Assembly: GCF_018860385.1 (NCBI RefSeq)
Contig: NZ_JAHKPH010000013.1
Coordinates: 124,001 to 188,000, forward strand
Direction of reading: 5' to 3'
Source: Reinekea forsetii
GTDB lineage: Bacteria > Pseudomonadota > Gammaproteobacteria > Pseudomonadales > Natronospirillaceae
Length of the DNA: 64,000 nucleotides
Shown here: piece after piece, positions 17,418-26,125 of the stretch
How positions within the stretch are numbered: position 1 is the first letter of the stretch
Layout of the letters: every line of letters starts with the position of its first letter
The notes under the pieces: model-generated
Told to the model about the DNA's origin: nothing
What the model saw: only the letters and a program-made list of their open reading frames with translations
The model's database searches: none
Program-made: the position numbers and the translations under genes

Positions 17418-18863
17418 TTAAAATACAGCCATCCATAGAGCTAGGTTTGCTTGCAGCATTTGTTTTTCGGCTTCACACCTGGTTTGTTCGCAGGTTTTGG
17501 TTAAATACACCAGCTCGGCACTGGGGTTGCCACGCAATACTTCAAGAAACTGCGCATGCTTTGCCGCAAATGCCGATGTTTTTAACTGATCCCCCAACTT
17601 GTATGCCCACACCACTATGCGCGAACGGTTACCGGTTTGAATGACATCAACGTTAAGCTTGCTGCCCTTTGCAGTGATAACATCGTGTATTATCGTTGCG
17701 TTTTCGGTTGCTAAGCGGTTATCGCTGCTGACCAGTTCTTTGCCTTGCTCTTGGGTTGTGTATAACAGCTGAGAAGCCTGCCATTGCGTATTTGCTAGGG
17801 TTAAAGCGGTGTGCGCTTGTGCATCAAAGCCACTGTAGTTTGGCAGCCAAACCTGGCCAATAAAATTACTGGTAATGGTGTTGGTGGGTTGCGCCTGCGT
17901 TGCTTTTGCGCTTTGCACGCCCATGTAAATGGGTAAGGCAGCCATAAGCAATACGGCTATAGTGAGTGACCAAACGGGTCGTGCATTGGTTAGGTTGTTG
18001 GCTTCTTCTGTTGGAATTTCTTTGGCAGGTTGCTCTTCAAAGTTTCGAATAAGCCATAAATATAAAAAGAAAATACCTGCAAATATCCACCAGCCAAAGC
18101 TGCCGTGTTCATACACTAAGCTGTGCTGCATTTTAGAATAATAGGCGATCATAATCAGCGCTGTAACGCGCAACCAATTACCCACAACCGATAAAACCAC
18201 CAAAATTGCAATGCTGATAAGTGCGTGTTTAACCGTTAGCTTACGGTAAAAAGCATTAATGCCCGATAAGCTCAAAGCCATCATAAAAAACGCCAACCCA
18301 GAACACCCACCCGCGATAACCACGGTGCCGTAAGGCAAAGTAAAAGAAAACCCATCAATGTAGGCCGTTATACCTACAAGGCGCACTAAAAAGGTGGCCG
18401 CCTCTGTCGTTAACGCTCTTAAAATAGGGTTCACAACATCCCACACAGGTATGGCTAAAGACATGAGCAAAAAAGTAGGGATTAACCGTAAGCCTAGCTT
18501 CATGCCCACCAAAGGTAGCGCCAATGAAAAAATAGCCATTGGCAAGGCTACTTGTTGCAGCACTTGCAACTGAGTCGCCTCACCGTAAGCCCAAATAACC
18601 GCAGGAATGAGAGAGACCAAACTATAAGCAATATGCCCTCGCCATTGTTGTTTTGCACTCACCATATGTGCGCAGCAATAGTAAAGCGCAATTAAGAATA
18701 AAGGGTAGCCATGAGAATAGGCTTCATCCCATTGCGTCCATTTGGTATGCAATGAAAGCAAGGTGTTAAAGAAAAAACTAAAGGCAATAACAATAATGGC
18801 CAACAAATACAGCAATATCGCAATAGATGGCCTAATTTGGGGTTTCATAATGTGTTCCATCAC
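17418..18863 (-). CDS. xrtA: exosortase A fused to an EpsI domain
   Basis: 481 residues. Residues 1-275 are an eight-helix-type integral membrane exosortase with the full catalytic set: Cys187 in AGGCSGLAF, Arg232 in NWLRVTALI and His253 in EHGSFGWW. Residues about 300-481 are a periplasmic EpsI-type domain (NTQWQASQLLY, SRIVVWAYKLG) after one more membrane segment. Exosortases recognise C-terminal Pro-Glu-Pro-helix-Arg tails and process the protein at the inner membrane, coupled to exopolysaccharide production. Its start is ambiguous: GTG 18863, ATG 18860 or ATG 18848. No PEP-CTERM tail is encoded in this window, so the substrates are at other loci. It diverges from the FemAB-like gene. Confidence 0.93.
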   Translation of the reverse strand: MMEHIMKPQIRPSIAILLYLLAIIVIAFSFFFNTLLSLHTKWTQWDEAYSHGYPLFLIALYYCCAHMVSAKQQWRGHIAYSLVSLIPAVIWAYGEATQLQVLQQVALPMAIFSLALPLVGMKLGLRLIPTFLLMSLAIPVWDVVNPILRALTTEAATFLVRLVGITAYIDGFSFTLPYGTVVIAGGCSGLAFFMMALSLSGINAFYRKLTVKHALISIAILVVLSVVGNWLRVTALIMIAYYSKMQHSLVYEHGSFGWWIFAGIFFLYLWLIRNFEEQPAKEIPTEEANNLTNARPVWSLTIAVLLMAALPIYMGVQSAKATQAQPTNTITSNFIGQVWLPNYSGFDAQAHTALTLANTQWQASQLLYTTQEQGKELVSSDNRLATENATIIHDVITAKGSKLNVDVIQTGNRSRIVVWAYKLGDQLKTSAFAAKHAQFLEVLRGNPSAELVYLTKTCEQTRCEAEKQMLQANLALWMAVF

Positions 18864-18872
18864 TTAGTGCGC

Positions 18873-18901
18873 TTCTTTTTAGAAAGCGTTGTCGGTATAA
18901 T
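18873..18901 (+). promoter_or_regulatory. possible sigma-70 promoter for the FemAB-like gene
   Basis: A perfect TATAAT lies at 18896-18901, 17 bases after a weak -35 (TTCTTT, 18873-18878), in the divergent region between exosortase and the FemAB-like gene. The -10 is good and the -35 poor, so this is tentative. Confidence 0.35.
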
Positions 18902-18997
18902 GCCGCTAGTTTACTAAAATTTAGCCTGTACGCCACTAATCATGGATTGATTAAACACTTTGCTTCACGTTAAGTGTTTCACCTTAGGTATTAACGG

Positions 18998-20308
18998 ATG
19001 AAGCCCAGCCCTGCCAGTTTAAAATCGCACATTAAATCGCTTAAAAAAAGCAAAGGGGCTATTTCTAGCCAATTTAAAAACGCTAAAGATAACCCAGAGT
19101 TATTGGCTAGCCTTAAAGCTCAAATGCAGGCTATCAGCCAAGAAATAGCCGATACTGAAGCCCAATATAAAGCCGCCGTTGCAAAGCTTAACAGCGCAAA
19201 ACAAAGCCCTACCGAGCCTGAAAACAATAGCCCGGCTTTGCCAGAACAGTTCAGCGAATTTGACTCTGAATTTTCTGAAGAATTTAGCATTGTTGAACTG
19301 CCTAAAAACGAATGGCACTTGTGGCAGGCCTTTTGTAATGCGGCCAAACATACTTCTTTGTGCCATCAAACGGCTATTTTTGAATCTATAGAAGCAGCTT
19401 TTAAACACAAAACGCGCATACTGGTTGCCAAAAGTGGTGGCACTATTATTGGCGGCTTACCACTAACCAAGCTCAGCAGTAGGTTATTTGGCACCTTTTT
19501 AGTTTCGACTCCTTATTTTAATTACGGCGGCCCCCTTACCGACTATCGTAATGTGTTTGAAGCCCTAATGCTTGCTAGCAAGCCATTGCTACATGAAAGC
19601 CAAGCCAGCCATGCGGAAATTCGTACCACAGTCGCTAATGCCAACTTACCGTTTGCCGATAAAAAAGCATCGATGATATTAGCGTTGCCAACCTCAACAG
19701 AGCAGCTCGATAAACAAGTAGGCAGTAAAGTGAGGGCGCAATTTAATAAAGCCAACGAAAACAACCCAACCGTGTCGTTTGGCCACCTAAATTTATTAGA
19801 CGATTTCTACCGCGTTTTTGCGCGGAACATGAGAGATTTAGGCACACCTGTATATTCTAAGCATTGGTTTGAAACACTGTTAAAGCAATTAGGTAAACAG
19901 GCTACGTTGGTCGTGGTGTATGTAAACAAGCTGCCGGTGGGCTCAGCCTTTTTAACGGCGCATCGTACTATGCTTGAGATCCCTTGGGCTTCTACCATTA
20001 AGCCAGCTAACAGCATGAACATTAATATGTGGATGTATCGCCAAATTTTGGGGTATGCCATAAGCCAAAATTATCAATATTTTGATTTTGGCCGCTCAAC
20101 CGTTAATGCAGGTACGTACAAGTTTAAAAAGCAGTGGGGGGCAAAGCCTGTTGCACACTATTGGTATTACACATCTGACAAAGGCGGCTATGTAGCTCAA
20201 ACCAACCCAGATAACCCTAAATTTAAGCTTCTGATATCCGTGTGGAAACGCCTTCCGATGTGGGTAGCCAACTTGATTGGTCCACTGGTCATAAGAAATT
20301 TACCTTAG
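18998..20308 (+). CDS. FemAB-like protein, exosortase A system-associated
   Basis: 436 residues. Residues 1-70 are a charged helical segment rich in Lys, Ala and Gln that may form a coiled coil. From about residue 95 comes the double-GNAT FemAB fold: FLVSTPYFNYGGPL, KVRAQFNKANENNP, and the closing FDFGRSTVNAGTYKFKKQWG, which is characteristic of the exosortase-associated FemAB family. FemX/FemA enzymes transfer amino acids from aminoacyl-tRNA. The exosortase-linked branch has no proven substrate and may acylate a sugar or amino group of the polysaccharide. It is the first gene of a plus-strand run to 26.1 kb. The N-terminal extension is longer than in most members. Confidence 0.88.
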   Translation: MKPSPASLKSHIKSLKKSKGAISSQFKNAKDNPELLASLKAQMQAISQEIADTEAQYKAAVAKLNSAKQSPTEPENNSPALPEQFSEFDSEFSEEFSIVELPKNEWHLWQAFCNAAKHTSLCHQTAIFESIEAAFKHKTRILVAKSGGTIIGGLPLTKLSSRLFGTFLVSTPYFNYGGPLTDYRNVFEALMLASKPLLHESQASHAEIRTTVANANLPFADKKASMILALPTSTEQLDKQVGSKVRAQFNKANENNPTVSFGHLNLLDDFYRVFARNMRDLGTPVYSKHWFETLLKQLGKQATLVVVYVNKLPVGSAFLTAHRTMLEIPWASTIKPANSMNINMWMYRQILGYAISQNYQYFDFGRSTVNAGTYKFKKQWGAKPVAHYWYYTSDKGGYVAQTNPDNPKFKLLISVWKRLPMWVANLIGPLVIRNLP

Positions 20309-20406
20309 GCAATACTTTCTTAGATTAAAAGGTGTTATCCACTCGTTATTGCTTCAAATTGGCGCGTTTTTGTGACAAAGTTAGCACTTAGGATTAAATA
20401 GAACCG

Positions 20407-21456
20407 ATGGTTGAAATGTTACGGAAAACACTCACGGACCTGACAGTACGGATACTGGCTAGCCGCCCTATTTGCGCGCTAATGTCTCCCCTGCGTGCTC
20501 AATACGTACCTATTTTTATGCTACACCGCATAGAAAACAAAAACCTTGGCATTAATGGTCATTCGGCCCAAAGCATTGAAGAAGCTCTCCTATATATTAA
20601 AAACCAAGGTTACCAAGGCATTTCAATAGCTCAATTAAGCGATGCCATTGTAAACAACAAACCCGTACCTAAAAACGCCGTTGCGTTTACGCTAGATGAT
20701 GGTTTTGCGGAGCAAGCCGAAGTAGCCCTGCCAATATTCGAAAAGCATCAAATACCTGTAACTTTGTTTATTGCCACCGATATGCTCGATAAACAAAGCT
20801 GGTCGTGGGATTACAAACTCGAATACATCGTTCGCAACACTCAATTAAAGAAGGCTAACGTAATTTTAGCCGGAACTCCGTTTAGCGTTAACCTAACCAC
20901 CAGCCATGAAAAAAGGCTCTTTATTCGGCAAGTTCGCTGGCATTTAAAATCTTATTCTATTGGGGAAACCAATAAATCGGTGCAGCACTTAGCCAGCAGC
21001 TTAAAGGTAGACGTACCCGCCACGGCTCCAGAGCCCTATAAACCGATGACGTGGCAGCAAGCCAAGCAAGCTGAATCCGAATACGTGAATTTTGGTGCAC
21101 ATACCTGCGCGCATAATGTACTTTCTCAACTAGACGGCGACACGGCAAAGAAAGAAATTGAGCGCAGCTGGCAACGTGTGCAAGAAGAGTTAAAAAACCC
21201 TTGCCCTGTGTTCTGTTACCCTACCGGACGCCCCAATATAGATTTCGGCATGCGTGAAAAGCAGATGGCCATTAACGCTGGCTTTTCTTCGGCGTTATCT
21301 GCAGAGCCAGGTTACATAGACTTTAAACGCCGCAGCAACATAGATAACTTTTCGTTAAAGCGATTTGCGTTTCCGCATTCGATGACCGATTTCAAACAAT
21401 ATTGCAGCTGGATAGAACGAGGCAAAAGCCTAGTTTTATTGCGCGATAAACCTTAA
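20407..21456 (+). CDS. NodB-type polysaccharide deacetylase
   Basis: 349 residues of carbohydrate esterase family 4. Key motifs are MLHRI near residue 38, AFTLDDGFAEQAEVALP with the catalytic aspartate pair, and GAHTCAHNVLSQL for the zinc histidines, then CYPTGRPNIDFG, which forms the late active-site wall. The catalytic residues are complete. No secretion signal is obvious. It follows the FemAB-like gene after 98 bases and is followed 19 bases later by a GNAT-fold gene, so these probably form one operon. It differs enough from the deacetylase at 16.4 kb that the two probably act on different sugars or at different stages. Confidence 0.87.
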   Translation: MVEMLRKTLTDLTVRILASRPICALMSPLRAQYVPIFMLHRIENKNLGINGHSAQSIEEALLYIKNQGYQGISIAQLSDAIVNNKPVPKNAVAFTLDDGFAEQAEVALPIFEKHQIPVTLFIATDMLDKQSWSWDYKLEYIVRNTQLKKANVILAGTPFSVNLTTSHEKRLFIRQVRWHLKSYSIGETNKSVQHLASSLKVDVPATAPEPYKPMTWQQAKQAESEYVNFGAHTCAHNVLSQLDGDTAKKEIERSWQRVQEELKNPCPVFCYPTGRPNIDFGMREKQMAINAGFSSALSAEPGYIDFKRRSNIDNFSLKRFAFPHSMTDFKQYCSWIERGKSLVLLRDKP

Positions 21457-21475
21457 CGGCGAAGCAACTCTATCC

Positions 21476-22552
21476 ATGTCTTATTCATTTAAAGTCGTTT
21501 CACAGCTAACTCAACCATCGCCTTTGGTTACCCAATGGCAAAGTTTGCAAGCCGATTGTGTTGATGCCAATTTTTACCACGATTGGCGCTGGCACTTTGC
21601 GTTAAAAACACACCTATTGCCAAATATGCAATGGGTTGTAGGCTACCATGATGATACCTTAGTGTCGGTTGTGCCTATAGAGCACAATGAGCATACGGGT
21701 ATAGTTTCTTTGCCGTCTCATTCTCAAATAGATTTATTCGATGTCACACTGAGTCAAAACCACTTAAACAGCCAATGGCTGCTCGCGTTGTTTGGTTTTT
21801 TTAGCGTAGAATTTCAAAATTGGAAACGTTTTAGTGTACGCCCAGTGCTTAAAAGCTCAGCTATTTACCAACTCTTCGAACAGTACAGCGGCCTAACTCA
21901 CAATGACCCTTATTTAAAAAATACGTTCTTTAATGTGAGCGATGCTAAAGCACTGGCAAAATTATCTAAAAAGCACCTAAAAAACATCAATCGCCTTAGC
22001 CGAAAGTTAACTAAAGATGTCACTGAGCCTACTTTTGAGCACGCTTGCCCGTTACCAAATAGCCTAGATTTGTTTTTGGCTATTGAAGACAGCAGTTGGA
22101 AAGGCCAGCCAGGTGAAAATACGAGCATACTTAAAAGCGCAGCCCTCACCGCCTTTTACAAGCAAGTGGCCAATTCCTTTAATGAAACAGGTGACTGCTT
22201 TATTAGCTTATGCAACACCAACAATGAATACATAGCAGGGCAATTTGCGTTGCGAACACAGAAACGTTTGAGTATGGTAAAAATTGGCTACAATGCGAAC
22301 TTCCATCAGTACGCACCTGGTAACATATTATTAGCTGAAACCTTGGCTTATTTTGCCCATAGCCCCAACAACGAAGTTAACCTAGTCACTGGTCCTAGCT
22401 GGGCAGATCGTTGGCACCCATTAACCCAAACGGTTCATTGGCTAACATTTTATAACAACACGTTTGGAAGCAAATGCGACTATTGGTGGGCACACACTAA
22501 AGACAAGCTAAGACCAATAGCCAACAAATTCAGAAACAAGGCCGTTAAATGA
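21476..22552 (+). CDS. BioF2-like GNAT acyltransferase
   Basis: 358 residues with the double-GNAT layout of the BioF2-like acetyltransferase family. An N-terminal half begins FYHDWRWHFALK, KKHLKNINRLSRKL lies at the linker, and the second half has CFISLCNTNNEYIAGQFALR and APGNILLAETLAYFA in the acyl-CoA-binding position. Proteins of this type are common in exosortase A loci next to FemAB genes and are presumed to acylate amino sugars. It overlaps the next gene, for a small membrane protein, by four bases (ATGA), indicating translational coupling with that gene and the caspase-like protease after it. Confidence 0.8.
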   Translation: MSYSFKVVSQLTQPSPLVTQWQSLQADCVDANFYHDWRWHFALKTHLLPNMQWVVGYHDDTLVSVVPIEHNEHTGIVSLPSHSQIDLFDVTLSQNHLNSQWLLALFGFFSVEFQNWKRFSVRPVLKSSAIYQLFEQYSGLTHNDPYLKNTFFNVSDAKALAKLSKKHLKNINRLSRKLTKDVTEPTFEHACPLPNSLDLFLAIEDSSWKGQPGENTSILKSAALTAFYKQVANSFNETGDCFISLCNTNNEYIAGQFALRTQKRLSMVKIGYNANFHQYAPGNILLAETLAYFAHSPNNEVNLVTGPSWADRWHPLTQTVHWLTFYNNTFGSKCDYWWAHTKDKLRPIANKFRNKAVK

Positions 22553-22923
22553 AACCGCAAACTCTACAACCTATAAAAATTTTCGTAATCAGTGGTATGT
22601 TCACTTGCCTTTGTATGGCTGGCTTACTTGGCTTAGATACATTGCTAGGCAGCCAAGAATTTCTAATGCAGCTCACATACGGGTCTAAAAAAGAAATATT
22701 GCTGAATTTAATCGAAAACGGTTTACGACTATTTATAATAATGTTTTTTAGTGCTTTGTTTACCCATGCACTTTATACCGTAAATAAATTATTTGGACGT
22801 TTGATGCTAGTGGCTAGCTTAGCGCTGGCCTATTATTTGTTGCAATACAATGCTTCTTTACTGCTTGTATTTTATATCAGCTGGTTACTCAACTTACTTT
22901 TTATACGAGGTGTTCGCCTGTGA
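22549..22923 (+). CDS. small four-helix membrane protein
   Basis: 124 residues, not recognised as a known family. Four hydrophobic segments are apparent at about residues 10-30, 54-72, 82-97 and 100-118, with short basic loops, so it is an inner-membrane protein. Both ends overlap their neighbours by four bases (ATGA at the start, GTGA at the end), tying its synthesis to the GNAT protein before it and the secreted caspase-like protease after it. No catalytic motif is visible. It could be an anchor, chaperone or inhibitor for the protease, but that rests only on gene order. Confidence 0.75.
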   Translation: MKPQTLQPIKIFVISGMFTCLCMAGLLGLDTLLGSQEFLMQLTYGSKKEILLNLIENGLRLFIIMFFSALFTHALYTVNKLFGRLMLVASLALAYYLLQYNASLLLVFYISWLLNLLFIRGVRL

Positions 22924-24374
22924 AAGCCCTTACTCTTGCCGCGCTTTGTATTACGCCACTTTACTCATATGTTGCATTAGCAGACGATAATGCGTTTTTA
23001 TTTGGTGGTGGTCCTAACCCAGAGAACTCTCAGTTTTCGATTGAATCTAATGTAATTTGGTTTGATGATGTACTTAAGAATGGCAACTTCAATCAAGTAA
23101 TTACTCAGTTTGGCAGTAACCAAAGCAATGCCAACGAAATCAGTTATGCCGCATCACAAAGTCATTACCAAACCGATTTAATCGATATTTTATTTGGCTC
23201 GGTTAACGATGCAAACATACGTTTTCGACCAGCACTTGTAGGCAGCGACAACAATCGTACTACAGAAAAAGAGCCCTTATTAAATACGCTCAACGAGCAG
23301 CTAAGCCAATTAAACGCTAACGACAGCCTGTTTTTAACTTATAGCGGCCATGGCGGCCGCGCAGAAGGCGGCAAGAACAACTTCTTGTATCTTTGGAATA
23401 ATACAGAGTTATCCGTATCTGAAATGGCTCAAGCCATGGCAAAAGCTCACACCGAAAGCACGGTTCGTTACGTATTACCACAGTGCTATTCAGGTGGTTT
23501 TAACCGCTTAGCATTTAAAAACTTAAACCCAAAACAAGGCTTAACCGAAGGCGCTGCAGTGTGCGGCTTTACGGCAGTAGCCGATGACCAACTATCTGAA
23601 GGCTGTACCGAAAGCGTCAATACAGAAGACTACCGAGATTACGCTTCTTATTTTTACGCAGCCCTTACGGGAACAAATCGCAACGGTTCTCCAGTGACCC
23701 AACCGGTTGATATTAATGAAGATGGCGTTGTTTCTTTAAACGAAGCGCATACCTATGCCTACCGTTATGGAAAAAGCTCCGATATTCCCCGCTCCACCAG
23801 TGAAGACTATTTATTAGCAATCGAACACTGGAGCGAACGCTGGGCATCAACAATAAACCCTGCAGCAAGCAACCAATACAACCAAACCGCCGCTATTTTA
23901 GGGTTCGATTTTAACAGCGACCCTAATACAAATGCCTTTTATCAAGAGGCTGCTCAAAAGCTAAAAACGGCACAGCAACAGGCCGATAAGGTATACGCGG
24001 AATTGCGTGATACCACGAAAAAGATGAATAACTTAAGATCCACTATAATGCCTGCACTACTATTGCAATGGCCACAGCTAAGCAATGCTAAAACGCAGCA
24101 GTATCACCAAACGTTAATAAACGAAAAGAAAAATATATTACAGTGGTTAGCCAGCCAGGAAGATATGATATTGCTGGTGCAATTAGAAAAACGCAAACTA
24201 GAGTTAGTTGATAAAAATATAGAAACAATGCGCGAGCTTGCAAGGTTTCAACGAATTCACCGCATGTTAAAGCTTAGCCGATTACACGAACGTCTTAGAA
24301 AAACCGGTGGTGAAAAGTGGGAGAATTACCAATCTTTGGTTACATGCGAAAGTTGGGTACCGCCTGTTAAATAA
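22920..24374 (+). CDS. secreted caspase-like (clan CD) cysteine protease with EF-hand loop
   Basis: 484 residues starting at GTG. A signal peptide (residues 1-21, cleavage after ALA) is followed by a caspase/legumain-type domain. It carries the His of the TYSGHGG motif (His144) at the end of one hydrophobic strand and the Cys of LPQCYSGGF (Cys189) after the next, the two catalytic residues of clan CD. Residues 264-275 (DINEDGVVSLNE) fit the 12-residue EF-hand/dockerin calcium loop with ligands at positions 1, 3, 5 and 12. Residues 340-470 are helical and charged, probably a coiled-coil bundle. A calcium-triggered extracytoplasmic peptidase is inferred. The substrate is unknown; exosortase-anchored proteins or the EPS machinery are candidates because of the location. 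Confidence 0.82.
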   Translation: MKALTLAALCITPLYSYVALADDNAFLFGGGPNPENSQFSIESNVIWFDDVLKNGNFNQVITQFGSNQSNANEISYAASQSHYQTDLIDILFGSVNDANIRFRPALVGSDNNRTTEKEPLLNTLNEQLSQLNANDSLFLTYSGHGGRAEGGKNNFLYLWNNTELSVSEMAQAMAKAHTESTVRYVLPQCYSGGFNRLAFKNLNPKQGLTEGAAVCGFTAVADDQLSEGCTESVNTEDYRDYASYFYAALTGTNRNGSPVTQPVDINEDGVVSLNEAHTYAYRYGKSSDIPRSTSEDYLLAIEHWSERWASTINPAASNQYNQTAAILGFDFNSDPNTNAFYQEAAQKLKTAQQQADKVYAELRDTTKKMNNLRSTIMPALLLQWPQLSNAKTQQYHQTLINEKKNILQWLASQEDMILLVQLEKRKLELVDKNIETMRELARFQRIHRMLKLSRLHERLRKTGGEKWENYQSLVTCESWVPPVK

Positions 24375-24408
24375 TAATTAATTAAACAATAACTAAGGAA
24401 GGTAAAGT

Positions 24409-26097
24409 ATGATTATTCTTGGCATCAATTACTTCTTTCACGATACATCGGCTTGTATCGTTAAAGATGGAAAGTTAATCGTAGCGCTTGAAGAAGAGCG
24501 TTTAACACGTCAAAAACATACTTACCAATTCCCTCAGAATGCAATTGATAAGTGCTTAGAAGTTGCTAACTTAAAGTATGAAGATATAGATCATATTGCC
24601 TTGTCAATTTCGCCCTACAAAGATCTGCTTAAAAAACTAACTTATGCGGTTTCTTTAACAACTGGTGCCAAGCCGTTTATCAAGCATGAGTTGTGGGGTA
24701 TTTATGCTAAACAGTCCACCTATAATCGTTGGTTTAATCAACATTGGAAGCAAGCGCATAAAAAACCTAACGTTCATTTTATAGAGCATCATTTATCTCA
24801 CGTTGCAGGTAGCTATTTTGTTTCACCCTATGAGAAGGCTGCACTACTTTCGATTGACGGCTCAGGTGAATGGTCTACCGCGATGCTTGGGTATGCGAGC
24901 GGCAGTGATATTGAAATATTTTCTGAAAGCCAATTTCCACATTCTTTAGGTTCTTTCTATGAAACTGTGACACAGTTTTGTGGCTTTCAGCCAAACTACG
25001 ACGAGGGTAAAACCATGGGGTTAGCACCATTTGGTGATCCAAATCCGTATTTTGATGCTGTAAACAAACTTGTTTCAGTGACAAGCGAAGGGAAAATAAA
25101 AGTAGATTTAAGTTACTTCAGCTATCAAAACCAAGGCCATCAACGTTTTAATCAAAAGTTTATTGATACCTTTGGGAAGCCTAGAGGACCAAAGGAACCA
25201 TTTGAAACACGCCATAACGATATTGCCGCGGCTTTCCAAGCAGTGCTGGAAGAAAAAATTCTTCAAATGTGTAAGATATTGGAAGAAAAGACATCGGCAG
25301 ATTACCTGGTGATTGCTGGTGGTGTCGCGTTAAATAGTGTGGTAAATGGGCGTATAGTGCGCGAGACGCGCTTTAAAGATGTGTACGTTATGCCCGGCGC
25401 AGGCGACAATGGAACCTGTATAGGTGCTGCTTACTATTGCTACAATAAAATTCTGGGGCGCTCTGAAAGAGTACATCACAACAGTCCTTATTTAGGTACC
25501 GAGTACTCAAATGAGTATATTGAAGCGCTTTTAAAATCTGCAAAAGTAACCTATGAAAAATCGAGAGATGTCTGTTCAGACACTGCAAAATTACTTCGTG
25601 ACGGAAATATTTTAGGCTGGTTTCAAGGTAGAATGGAAATAGGACCAAGATCACTTGGTAGCCGTAGCATAATAGCCGACCCTTCTTTGCCGGGAATGAA
25701 AGATAAAATTAATGCAGAAGTGAAACACCGTGAAGCTTATAGACCGTTTGCACCTTCTTGCCCTACAGAACACAAGCACAAGTATTTTGACATTACTGTC
25801 GATGATCCGTTTATGTTGAAAGTTTGCAATGTTCTCCCTGAAATGCGAAATAAAATACCCGCCATTACTCATGTAGATGGGAGTGCACGCCTACAAACGG
25901 TTCACGAAGATACCAATCCGAAATACCATAAAATGATCAATGAGTTCGGAAATCTTTCTGGAATACCCGTCATATTAAACACTAGTTTTAATATTATGGG
26001 TGAGCCTATTGTAGAGTCTCCTGTTCATGCTCTTAGGTGCTTTTTTTCCACCGGGATTGATAAACTGATTATTGGTGACTATATAGTTCATAAGTAA
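24409..26097 (+). CDS. NodU/CmcH-family carbamoyltransferase
   Basis: 562 residues, the usual length for this family, with AAGGAAGG upstream of the ATG. The N-terminal Kae1-like ATPase part shows GINYFFHDTSACIV, the metal-binding EHHLSHVAGSYF and SIDGSGEWST, and GGVALNSVVNGRI. The C-terminal YrdC-like/TobZ part has RMEIGPRSLGSRSI and LNTSFNIMGEPIV. These enzymes transfer a carbamoyl group from carbamoyl phosphate, through carbamoyl-AMP, to a hydroxyl of a sugar or antibiotic. Here the acceptor is presumably a residue of the exopolysaccharide. It is the last gene of the plus-strand run that starts with the FemAB-like gene and converges with the formyltransferase gene. Confidence 0.93.
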   Translation: MIILGINYFFHDTSACIVKDGKLIVALEEERLTRQKHTYQFPQNAIDKCLEVANLKYEDIDHIALSISPYKDLLKKLTYAVSLTTGAKPFIKHELWGIYAKQSTYNRWFNQHWKQAHKKPNVHFIEHHLSHVAGSYFVSPYEKAALLSIDGSGEWSTAMLGYASGSDIEIFSESQFPHSLGSFYETVTQFCGFQPNYDEGKTMGLAPFGDPNPYFDAVNKLVSVTSEGKIKVDLSYFSYQNQGHQRFNQKFIDTFGKPRGPKEPFETRHNDIAAAFQAVLEEKILQMCKILEEKTSADYLVIAGGVALNSVVNGRIVRETRFKDVYVMPGAGDNGTCIGAAYYCYNKILGRSERVHHNSPYLGTEYSNEYIEALLKSAKVTYEKSRDVCSDTAKLLRDGNILGWFQGRMEIGPRSLGSRSIIADPSLPGMKDKINAEVKHREAYRPFAPSCPTEHKHKYFDITVDDPFMLKVCNVLPEMRNKIPAITHVDGSARLQTVHEDTNPKYHKMINEFGNLSGIPVILNTSFNIMGEPIVESPVHALRCFFSTGIDKLIIGDYIVHK

Positions 26098-26125
26098 TAA
26101 GGCGCAGCCTATAAATTGTGGCAAA

